In this document: piece by piece, positions 11,079-21,347 of the stretch
How the letters are laid out: each line of letters opens with the position of its first letter
How positions within the stretch are numbered: the stretch's first letter is position 1
Assembly: GCA_015039315.1 (NCBI GenBank)
Contig: WIDE01000022.1
Coordinates: 117,223-162,926 of the forward strand
Direction of reading: 5' to 3'
Length of the DNA stretch: 45,704 nt
Origin: Clavulina sp. PMI_390
Taxonomy: Eukaryota; Basidiomycota; Agaricomycetes; Cantharellales; Hydnaceae
The notes under the pieces: generated by a model
Told to the model about the DNA's origin: nothing
Databases searched by the model: none
What the model saw: only the letters and a program-made list of their open reading frames with translations
Translations under genes and position numbers: made by a program

Positions 11079-12984
11079 ATGATCGCTTCTTCATCTCCCC
11101 CAACCCTCCATGGGTCACAGCCAACTCCCCTCTTCTCAGAACTTCCTGAAGATGTTCTGATACTCGTTCTTTGCTACGATCCCGAGCTTCGGGATCTGAT
11201 CGCGATCAGAAAGGTACGAAGAGTGACAGCTCATCATCCGCCTTAGAAAAACGTCCCGCCCTGATCGTTTCCCTTGGTCCCTCAATTAGACTTGCCGTCG
11301 CCTTCATGCCATCAGTTACTCAGAGCTCCTGTGGATCACCTTATGGCACCGCCTCGCACTGCGAGGCGTTCTCCCTCCTTTGCGACCAGTGGAGTTTATT
11401 CGACCCCAGCGATTTGCTGCAGAACCTACAAATGGAACAACATCTCCTGACCCTCGCCGTTCCAAAAGGTCTGCCTCAAAACCTCCCAAGAACTCTGCCC
11501 GAGACCGCATGCAACATGTCTTCGAGGTCCAGCACCGAATCCACGGTCTTAATGGTGAACAGCCAGCAATTGCCCGAGAAGTCCATATCTCCATCCTTAA
11601 GCGGCCACTGAGGGATTTTGTTGCGATCTCGATGACGTCTGGAGGCGAAGTTCTTGTCGTTTGGACATTATCAAAATTACTTGTCTGCGACTTGCGACAC
11701 AAAACTAGCTTTAAGCTAAGAATCACCCGTGAGGGAGACAAGCCTCCTCAACCCTCAAGTTTTATCACCACACTGTATGAATATCAGGGGGTCACTGGTG
11801 TTTTCATTGTTGGCACATTCATGTGAGGATCAATACAAAAATCGGCTGAAGTTTCTTGACATCTCATCCGAGCTCTGCAGGCGCAACTCGAGTATTTCAA
11901 TCTTATTTCAGGCTATACCCGCCCCTGAATCCATGAAACGCTCTCCCACTCCCAACTACCTTGTGCTGTCTCAATTCCCCATCCCGTCCAGAGACCGAAT
12001 TTGTTCAATGGAGCTATCTCAGAACTATCTCGTTGTTGAGCTACTGAGTCGTTCACCTAGTCAATCCAGCAGGTATTCTCGAAATGTCAAGGTGTTCGAT
12101 CTTCAACTAGATCGCTCTATGGTAGTATCATTCTCGCTAATGGTACGCCTGTCCAGTTGCCATGCTTAAATTAGCAATCTAAACTGACCATGTGATATCG
12201 TTTTTTTGGGTAGGAATACCTCCAGCGTGCTTTCATCTCCTCCGACAGGCTATTCGTCTGCTACGAGAACGGATGGGTCGCCGAGCATGAACTTGATCTG
12301 ACAGATCCGACTTGTATCACCTCAACAGCTTGTCAAATGCATGCCCATGCCAACACTCAAACCAACCATTACTTTTACGACCCTGTACCAAGAAAAAATC
12401 ATCGAGACGATGAACCACTGCATCCCGAGATGAGGTGTTGGAGGTTTTTCCCCACTCAGAACAATAGCCACTCCATGGCGATGACCTTGCATCTCACCGC
12501 ATTCAAGTCGGAAGCCCCTTTCCCTCAGATCCCCGCACATCCAGACTCCAGGTTTACACTTCATACTTCCGAATCTACGGCGGGGAGGTCCCACGAGCAG
12601 GTGATTCTGGCATCCGTCATCACCAGCGACGCTGACATCCCATCCACATCCGATCAAGACGGCACCGTCGAATTCCAGCACGCACTCTCTGTCGCCGGAC
12701 GTTCGACTCTACTCAGTCTGTTGCAAGTCCCCGCACTGAAACAGGATCTTCTGCTCCTCAGTCACTCCCCAACTGCGAGCCGAACTACCGCAGAGTCTGA
12801 TCAGAACTGGAGGACTCGCTATCGGCCCGTGCATTTGAGGACTCAAGACGGTCGTCCCAGGGAGATTCCTACATTTGGGTTCGGGTCCACCCGTAAGTAC
12901 CTTTGGAACGAACACACGGGTCAAATTGTTGTCGTCACACCAGAGCAATCATCATGTACGATGGTCCGCGTCTATCAGATTTGA
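11079..12984 (+). CDS. F-box protein, WNE-motif family, copy 2
   Basis: Predicted 566 aa from four exons (11079-11213, 11290-11822, 11881-12142, 12214-12984). The first exon is short: an unremarkable start MIASSSPPTLHG lacking the basic N-terminus of copy 1, then the F-box core (FSELPEDVLILVLCYDPELR) split by intron 1 before TCRRLHAISYSELLW. Downstream blocks align one-to-one with copy 1: VFEVQHRIHGL, LLVCDLRHKTSF, GVFIVGTFM, YLQRAFISSDRLFVCYENG, then KYLWNEHTGQIVVVT and VYQI at the end. The ATG at 11079 is the only in-frame one upstream of the F-box in this exon. Intron phases 0, 2, 0 as in copies 1 and 3. Likely an SCF substrate receptor by family; substrate unknown. Confidence 0.82.
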
Positions 12985-13281
12985 CGGTATATGCACTGTC
13001 TCGGCATTCGCGAGCAGATGGTATTGGTTCACTGGCACCCTCCTTAGTCCAGTCGATTAGATACCGTTACTGTCACTTGCCGAGCTCGCACTGCACAAAA
13101 TATTACATCTTCCTATCCAATGGAATCTAAGGGAATAATCTTTATCTTCATTGGAATGCGAGCCCAGATTTGTTGTGTGCTGTCACAGTTGCGTCAATAC
13201 GTCGAGGCTGTGCAGTGCCTGTCATGAGCCTCCAAACTCAACATCCTCAGTGCCTCGTTATCTTGTCGGAGATTGTCCTGG

Positions 13282-15257
13282 ATGAAAAAACCCCGGTTCT
13301 TTTCATCAAAGCGAGTCCCATCCCGGATCGCGCAAGGCTCGGGTGGCGCTAGGCCTGAAAAACATCAAGTAATCCCCTCTTCTACTCTAACACACTCCCA
13401 AGCTCCATCTTCCACTCCCCTATTATCGGAGCTTCCAGAAGATATACTCATCTCTGTGCTCTGTCACAATCTTGGGCTTCGGGATTTGATCGCAATTAGG
13501 AAGGTGAGAGCCACATGTTTTCACCTATTCAGAAACCGAAAGCTAGACTCTCTCTTGGAACCCTGGTCAGACTTGCCGCCGTCTACATGCTATTAGTTAC
13601 TTGGAGCTCCCATGGATCATGCTATGGGGCCGCCTTGCTCCTCTGGGTGTTCTTCCCCCACTCAAACCAGCGAAGTACGCAGTATCGCCGCGATCCGCAA
13701 CCGGACTTACAACTGGAGAGACATTCGCCAGTCCTTGCACTTCTGATATTTCTGATGGGGACGGCTTTCACAACTCCACTCGATGTCGCATGCAAAACGT
13801 ATTTGAATTGCAGCGCCGTATTCATGTACATGATTATGAAGAGCCATTATTCGCCCAAGAGACCCCACTCCCCAGTTTCAGCCGGCCTATCAAAGACTTT
13901 GTTGCGATTTCAATGACCCCTGGAGGCGAAATACTCGTTGTATGGAGCGTTTCAGAGTTGCTTGTGTGTGATTTACGGCACAGAACTAGTTTGAAACTAT
14001 CAATCACTCCGGAGGATGATGAACCGCCTCCTGAATCATCAAATTTTGTCACATCAATGCATAAGTACCAGGGGATCACTGGGATTCTCATCGTTGGCAC
14101 GTTCATGTGAGTGCTGTTACAATGCCCATGGTTATATCTCCCGACATGTTAATGTTCACAACAGACGCGCCTCGACCATCTCAATCTTCTTCCAGGCCAT
14201 GCCCTCGCCCGATTCCATCGAATCTTCTCCCGTGCCTAAATACCTTGTCCTTTCGGAAATTCCCCTCTCGTCCAGTGGCCAAATCTCTTCGATGGAACTG
14301 GCTCAGCATTATCTCATCATTGAGCTCACGGGTTACTCGCCTCCTAGTCCGGCTGTATCCTCTCGAGATTTGAAGATTTTCGATATACAGCTCGATCGAT
14401 GCGTAGAGGTAAAAGCATTGACGTTAGTACGTGCCTCTCGTCGCCACTTTCAAATGAGCAACCGCAAGCAGTAAGTCTGATGGATTTGGTCCTTTTATTA
14501 GAGCTCCCTTCAGCATGCTTTTATCGTCTCCAACATGTTGCTTGTATGCTATAGTGACGGGGCCATTGACAAGCATACACTGAAGCTGTCGGATCCATCC
14601 TGTATCACTACGGTTGCTACTCGACGGCATACGTATGAGAACTATACCTCTCACCACGTCTTCTGCTTGCCCCATGTCCCTCATCCCAACGAGAGCCCTC
14701 AGCACCCTCAATTAAGATCTTGGAGGTTTCACCCCCACTGGGAAACCACAGAATCTATAAAGACGGTCCTTCATCTCACCTCATTCCAGTCCGCAACACC
14801 TTTCCCACCGACCTTCCATCGGGAAGTTGCCTCATTCTCGCTTTATGCCTCCAAAGTTAAAGAGGCACACTCGCACAAACCGCCAGTCCTCGCCTCCGTT
14901 GTATCGAGTTTCTCCCACATATTGGCCCCGCACCGCTACGAATTCCAGCATCTTCGCTCTATTGCCGGGCGCTCAACACTACTCAGTCAGCTCCAGGTGC
15001 TGGAGCTCGAACAGGACTTTCTGGTATTGAGCCACTGTCCATCCGCAAGTCAAGCTATTCCAAAGCCCAGTCAGGACTGGAAGACAAGATACAGACGTGT
15101 CTATCTCAGGTCCTCAGGCGGCTGGCTTAGAAAGATTTGCTCATTTGGGTCTGGTTTCATTCGCAGCTTCCTGTGGAATGAATACACGGGCCTAATCACC
15201 ATTGTTACACAGGAGGAAGATCTATCGCTAGTTATGGTCCGTATCTATCAGATATGA
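13282..15257 (+). CDS. F-box protein, WNE-motif family, copy 3
   Basis: Predicted 591 aa from four exons (13282-13503, 13571-14106, 14165-14426, 14502-15257). The basic start MKKPRFFSSKRVPSR resembles copy 1 and supports this ATG. The F-box core (LLSELPEDILISVLCHNLGL) is split by intron 1 before TCRRLHAISYLELPW. Then follow VFELQRRIHVHDYEEP, LLVCDLRHRTSLKL, GILIVGTFM, LQHAFIVSNMLLVCYSDG, FLWNEYTGLITIVT and the terminal IYQI. It lies 297 bp after copy 2 in the same orientation, so the two are tandem duplicates, with copy 1 separated from them by the glycine-zipper gene and the cyclin relic. It converges with the phosphatase gene, leaving only ~100 bp for both 3' ends. Confidence 0.82.
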
Positions 15258-15359
15258 TGATTGGTGTATGACTTCCCGATCCTTGAAAGTGGGCGCTATT
15301 ATTGTAGCGAGACCAGGCATTGCCGAAATATTGATACAATTGCTTGTTGAGTGACTATA

Positions 15360-16781
15360 CTACACAAAATATGGCATACTTCCTCCCTGTGGACACACGA
15401 TGCATTTTACGTCAGATATCAATCCCAAAAAGTTGGCATAAAAGCAAGGCACTGACTGGTCTTCCTGGGCCACTGCCCAGCATTCCGAACCCGGGCTTAT
15501 CCTTCTCGTTTTCAGGGGCAGCGTCATACACTGTAAACTGCCTACCTCCATCCACATCATCCCGTATCGTCAGAATCGACGCCAAATTGCCACAGCGGTA
15601 GCAGTAGTTGGGAGCCGACCAGACAGTGACGAGCTTCTCATCGAACATGTACTTGTAACCTTCTTGAACGAGTTGGTGGGCGCGCGCGATGAGAGACAGA
15701 TTGTTGACATGGTTGAACTAATGGGATGCAGCGTTAAAAGCGTCAATCGAAGACTCAGGATTCTGATTCGAATAGATCACACACCTCTTTAGTAACGTTT
15801 CCTCCGAACAGCCAACCTGCCCCTCGTGGGCTTACTGCCCAGGTCTCTACCTCGTCTGGATCACTCCACATCAGATCTACGAAGTAATCATCAGCATTCT
15901 ATCATGGTCACGAAGCTTTGGTGAGCTTCTCTCACCGCAGAAGGCACCCTCATGGGGAATCTCCTGTGCTCGTGATATGACACGTATCTGATCGAGTGTC
16001 CGAATATCTGGTGATAGCCCTCCATGCACACACAGTGTTGTCCCGTCGATGATCTATCGCACCGCACTGTAAGTAAATGCTGAGCACGCCCTACGGTTGG
16101 TGGAGCATACCGCAGCAAGATTGAGCAGGTCGAACACCCCACAACATGCTTTCCATACTGTTGGGCTACCATACTTTGTTTGGCACTCATCTAGAAATGT
16201 AGAGGAATTATTTCCACAGTAGCGACAGCAGGGAGGTCATGGTACCATAAAACCCGTACACTTGGGTAATCTGCCGGCTCTCGTGGTTCCCCCGTAATAG
16301 TGTCACACGATCGGGATATCTGGGATGCAATATTGAGGGCCTCCTTCATAGCAACGAGATATAAATATTAGTTCACCTTGCTTTCAGGGCCAGAAGTAAT
16401 GACACTGTCTCTAGCGAGTAGTATCCTCGATCCACGAAATCGCCCTAAAAAGGCAGCAGGATCAACATTGATAGTCAAGTGGAGGCATAGAAGCGGTTGA
16501 TGTTGGATTATAGGATGAACTGGAACGCGACGCACCATGAAGATGTAGCTTGTCCCAGGGACCATTCCTCCTTTCCTCAGTAGCTCGACGAGATCCCAGA
16601 ATTGCCCGTGGATGTCACCACATATTGTAACAGGTGTAGAGACAGGCTGGATATTAGACTCCTCCATAAGGATCGCGCGGACCCTTTCACAAAGAGATTT
16701 CATCTCGGACTCTGACAAGTGTCGGCATTGCATCAATTGCGCTACCCACTTATCAGCATCGGAGGTTGTTGCGGCTGGCAT
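15360..16781 (-). CDS. sit4: serine/threonine protein phosphatase, Sit4/PP6 catalytic subunit
   Basis: Predicted 321 aa from eight exons on the minus strand: 16536-16781, 16377-16444, 16246-16319, 16111-16190, 15936-16053, 15785-15876, 15457-15717, 15360-15386. All metallophosphatase signatures are present across the splices: [44 protein letters not shown] and the [12 protein letters not shown] stretch typical of the PP2A/PP4/PP6 group. LEESN-like [14 protein letters not shown] and the FDEKLVTVW segment favour PP6/Sit4 over PP2A or PP4. Sit4 acts in the cytosol with SAP regulatory subunits, in G1 progression and nutrient signalling. The last exon encodes [12 protein letters not shown], where the family normally ends YFL; the C-terminal Leu is the carboxymethylation site. 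A near-family member such as Ppg1 is the main alternative. Length (typical ~305-315) is slightly long owing to a Gly/Pro insert near the end. Confidence 0.9.
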
Positions 16782-17008
16782 AGTCCGTAGATAGTGGATA
16801 ATTGTGCGTAAGCCGAAGTGTTGTTCGTGGATGGAGTTAAGGATAGAACTGTAGCCAAGAGTCTCTGAAGGGGGTTCTCAAGCGTGGACAGTTGGGAAGG
16901 GTCTTGTTGATGTCGAAGTTGGGATGCGGACTTATTTGGCCCGAGTCTCAGAACACGTTGTTCGCTCTACTCCTCTCGTGTTGGCTAGACGTTATGGAAT
17001 AACCAGGC

Positions 17009-19096
17009 ATGAAAGCCAAAGCCCTCAACAATGCTTTCTCTTCCCTCTTTAATTTCCCGCGAAGAAAGTATAATTCTGACTCAAAGGCCCCTGAGTCGAG
17101 TGGAACCACCCCAATCCAGCCTTCACCAACTCTGGAGACGAATCAATCTACCTCCAAGCTATGTGGAGGTGAGCGATCACAAATCTTCTCGCTACCTTAC
17201 TGTTGAGCTCACTTGTCTCTGTTCTATTGCAACTCGTGAAAATATTGCCGATGCGATACCGATTGGCAACTCAGTTAACCTAGCCGCTCTCCCAGAAGAC
17301 ATTATCATATGCATTTTATCTCACCTTGACGAACCAAACGATATCCTTTCGGCTGGATGGGTGAGTTTTGAGCTGTTCCTACAGCGAAACTTCATTTCTA
17401 ATCGTTGACATCACCCTTCACCTGGTAGTCTTGTCGATCCCTTCGTGGTTGTGCAAGGGTTTCGAGCATTTGGAAAGATGTCTCGCTTCGAGCAGACGTA
17501 CCTTTCCCTCCTATATCTCCCCCAAATCTTGTCACTCCTTCCCATCATTCTTTCCTTCAGTCTGGTCTATCTGAGCCGAGCCAGCCTTCTGCCTCTAACA
17601 TAACCAACCAAAGAGAAATTCTATGGTCCCAAGCCAAGGACGATACCCCACTCGATTATTTTTCCCTTTACATTGATACCCTGAAGACTCGACGTACACT
17701 ATGGGAGGCCCAGGCTGTGGTAGACCGCGCCGCCTCCATTGCCACAGGTATCCGCCTTGCAGAGCTGAAGGCCTATACCTTCACACCTTTTGGTGATGTG
17801 GCCGTACTTTGGATCATGGACTATGTCCAGTTAATTGATCTGAGGACTCAAAATAGCTACATCATCTCTCTACCACATCACGCGAGTAAGGGTGCACGTG
17901 GTGGGGGAAATCATGGCATCTTTGCAGATATGTTCACTTGGAAGGACGACATTGGAGCCTTAGTAATTGTCAAACTGTTAGTTAATGCTCCTGCCGACCG
18001 CAAGCAACATACTCACTGCATCGACTGGTATGTAGATGCGACGATGTTGTCCATGCATTCTTCCAGCCACTTGCCAAGAAGAACAAAAGTGCCTCTCCTG
18101 GGATCCTATTGGGCACATTCGTGACTGAAACTGGCAATCATCTGGATATCTTGGCTCTTTGTTGTCATTTCCTCGTTCTGGGCTCTCGCCTCGATGAAAG
18201 GGAACAACTAGTAAGAGTTTATGACCTTGCCAAAGGACACACCTACGATTTCTCTACCATGGTAGGTTCACGTCCCTATTGTCATCGGTAGCCTCCTCTC
18301 TAAGCACCATATATTTGGCAGAAGGACATCCTCTGGGCGAGGGTATGGACAGGACGCATCGACATACTGATCATTGCGCACCAGCGTGGATGGAACCTAG
18401 AATTGACCTTTCATGCCCTGCAGTCCAGCACTGCTGAGACCATCACTCCTTCAATATTCCCCATCTCGAGATTTTCAATCAGCCCTGCTGGTATACCATT
18501 GTGTCGATCACGCCCCAGCTGGGGTAACTCCGAGAACGAACAATTCTTCTCTATATGGACCTTCGACGGGGAGAGAGCATCAGGAATTCCTGTGGGACTG
18601 TCTCGCCTTCATCTTTTGGTCTCTGAAGATCGCGAATCGGACGCCCTGTACCCCGGTCGGCCCCAAGTTGTAGAGCTACGAGAGACTTGGTCCGGAATAT
18701 CGTCCATATTCAGCAATCGTGTGTATCCGTTCGCATGCGGGTCATTGGGTCATTCATTCATAACGTCTTCTTTTCGCAGGATGGCAGTATAGAGGCTCCT
18801 CCTACATCTTGACTGTGGCAGACGGCCCCAATCGCCGCGTGCCCCAGATGCTGGTCCTTTCCTCTTTAGGTGCTGATGGTGGGACAATAGTCAATCGCCC
18901 TCTCCTGACAGCGAAACCTCCATGGTATGGATCTGAACGCTCCCCTCGCCATTCCTGGAAGGACGTCAAGCTATTCCCATCCAAAGGACTGCTAGACTTC
19001 GTTTGGAATGAGCCAAGCGGACAAATATTGACTGTGAAATCATGCGGACGATTCCGCCCGGGGTTGGTAGATATCGAGCTTCATAAATCGGTGTAG
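17009..19096 (+). CDS. F-box protein, WNE-motif family, divergent copy 4
   Basis: Predicted 577 aa from six exons (17009-17168, 17275-17360, 17429-17976, 18036-18261, 18322-18718, 18780-19096). A basic start (MKAKALNNAFSSLFNFPRRK) precedes an F-box core (LAALPEDIIICILSHLDEPN) that is again split just before SCRSLRGCARVSSIW. The two central introns sit at the family positions with phases 2 and 0; two further introns, one before the F-box and one in the C-terminal block, are unique to this copy. Family landmarks are still readable: LIDLRTQNSYI, GALVIVKL, DVVHAFFQPL, FVWNEPSGQILTV near the end. It is the most divergent of the nine and likely the oldest split. The exon 1 to exon 2 join is the least certain. 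Confidence 0.75.
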
Positions 19097-19155
19097 AGAT
19101 GGCATTCGGCCTTTTTGGCCAATACACAGGCTACTGATACTGCTTGGGTTGATTA

Positions 19156-21192
19156 CTAAATGTCATATTCCTCGAATACCTCCTCGTCTCCACCGTTCAC
19201 GTCAGCGTTACGTGAATACCTCGCTATAATGTGAATCAGATCCTCCTTCAGTTCTACCAACTCATCCCTGCCGATTCCTGGCCCTAGAATGCTCGTATCT
19301 GCCCCAGCGGCCAAGAAACGGTCAATAAATTCAACTCGTGCAGCGAGAGGTTGGGCGGTGGACGGCGTAGTTCGAGCTGCGGTGAATAGCGGAACAGATT
19401 TCGTTCTCGGTGAAGGAGCGCTGGGAGCAGTGAGCTCTGGGTGGGGGTCTCTAAAACGCCCAGAGGAAGTGACAAAGCGGGGATCGAAGAATTGAGGATA
19501 GGACGATGGTATGGGGTATGCGATCTTCGTTGTAGTACTGTGCTATTGTGAATAAATTGCTCGAGGAACGACCAGCGATTAAGGGGCGCACGTTGTAGCA
19601 AGTGGATTGCTCAGCACTTCCACTCCTTCGAGCAAACTCAACAACTCAGGCGGTTCCAGACCACGTACAACAGACCACTGTGAGAAGATCTCGTCTGTGC
19701 TGGGTACCTACGAGACCATAAGTTCAGTATCCATTCCAAAGTGCAGGCTCCATATGCTTACCCGGGGAGATGTAAAGTCATAAACGGACCGTTGGAGCTC
19801 GGCCGCCGATGAGTAAGAGGTCAAGGGGAAAGCACCATTGAGCTCTGCAAAACGGAGGTCATCTTGGCCTTGAAGCGCATCACAAAACTGCCGTAAATCA
19901 TTCGACGAGTTCTTGAGCCTACCAAGTATCATCAGTCTTCATTCAACTATAGACACTAAGCCGACAAATATACCTGAGTGGCAGGGTCAGTGATTCGAGA
20001 TGAGCTGCCAGAATGGCCGAAGTATGAAAGGCGTTGCCGAACTTTACGATAAGGATCAGAATAAAGAGGGACGAGGCAATGCTTGTAATGTTAAACTTGC
20101 GTCGGCATCAAGGAGTGAGGACCAGGCACCCGGCTGCCACGAAGTGGGGTTTGCGATTGGGATCGATAGGTTAGCCAGTTCATGGATGCGTTGCAAGGAA
20201 AACGCTTCATTGATAATTTTCCTAGAGATATTGGCCTGGAACAGTTGTTATCAGCCAACGGTGGCGGGTAGCTTCAATATTAGCGCAACATCCCAGGTGG
20301 GGTGAGGCATCTGTCTGAACGCTTTCCACGATAGGAATTGACAAAATCGCCTGCTTTGGCATCTCATCACGGATATAGTCCATCATTGCAACACTGAAGG
20401 ATCCAAAGGTGTCACAATCGAAGGATGACTCCACTCCCTATATACAACTATGAGCGTTTAGTCATAGAACAAAAGACAAAGACTCGCCTGTAGATTGTCA
20501 CATTCTTCCACAAAATGCCTAAAATCGCTTTCCATTATTTCATTATCCTATTAAATACTTGTCATTTGGCTGGAAGAGGAACCAGCTGGAGAGCAGCATA
20601 CGATGTCCTCGCGCTTGAATCGTTCAACGCCTTCCTCCCACTGTTGGACCACTGGGAGACCATCTGTCGGCCCGGGAGGGGCGACGAGAGCATGAAGAGA
20701 ACGCGGCGCGTGGAAGACTCGATTGAAATCCGACCAATTCGTCACGTCATGGGGCGCAGGGGTTGATGCTTCATCGATCTCATCATCTAATGCAGATTGA
20801 TATTGGTGTTTTTGAGTTAGTGGTTGGCGCACTTGCTCTGTTGTTCCGCCCCTTAATCTAACTGAGTTAATTTTGAATCAATATATGCGCTTTCCAGGGA
20901 CATACCAAGTTTGCGGGGCCAGGTCGTCGTCGTTGTCTTCGGAGGGTTGGTACAGTGCAGAAATAGTCGACAGTGCTCCAAAATTCGGCTTGAAGTCAAA
21001 CAGCAGTAAACGAGGACAGAATGTTTCAGATCCGTCTGGCGCGATCCCTTCCCGGAAGGAAATTTCATGAAGGACATCCTCGCTGCTAGAATTGGGCGAT
21101 GGAGAGGTGAAGTATGACTCGAGTGTATTGAAATAATGAGTCCCAATGAAATTAGACAGTCTCCCGGCTCTGATGTGGATGATTTCCTTCAT
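19156..21192 (-). CDS. dml1: Dml1/Misato tubulin-like protein
   Basis: Predicted about 523 aa from nine exons on the minus strand: 20906-21192, 20602-20851, 20488-20547, 20321-20437, 20101-20235, 19974-20041, 19762-19918, 19592-19707, 19156-19537. The N-terminus MKEIIHIRAGRLSNFIGTHY followed by FNTLESYF is the tubulin-like Misato segment I signature. Later landmarks are a FHAPRSLHAL motif, FVEECDNLQG, KIINEAFSLQRIHELANLSI, HTSAILAAHLESLTLPLR and YPIPSSYPQFFDPRF. The family acts in mitochondrial DNA inheritance and mitochondrial distribution. Two introns (20438-20487 and 20042-20100) are only consistent with GC-AG splicing. The donor of the intron ending at 20236 is uncertain (exon end 20321 or 20330). 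The 3' end is 59 bp from the 3' end of F-box copy 4; the 5' end shares a 155-bp spacer with emc1. Confidence 0.87.
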
Positions 21193-21347
21193 CTCTAGCA
21201 CTCTTGATGCGTCGTGACTACCACAGTGTCCGTCACGTTGATCAACGAGGGGATGAATTGCGAAGGAACCAAACAAACCCCAACGCTCCGCCCACCTCGT
21301 CACAACATCCCATTCTCAGTGGGCTCTGCCTACGCTCACCCTCATTT
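21193..21347. promoter_or_regulatory. shared divergent promoter region of dml1 and emc1
   Basis: Only 155 bp separate the two start codons, so both promoters and 5' leaders must lie here or overlap the coding ends. No TATA box is evident. Co-regulation is possible but not shown. Confidence 0.5.
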
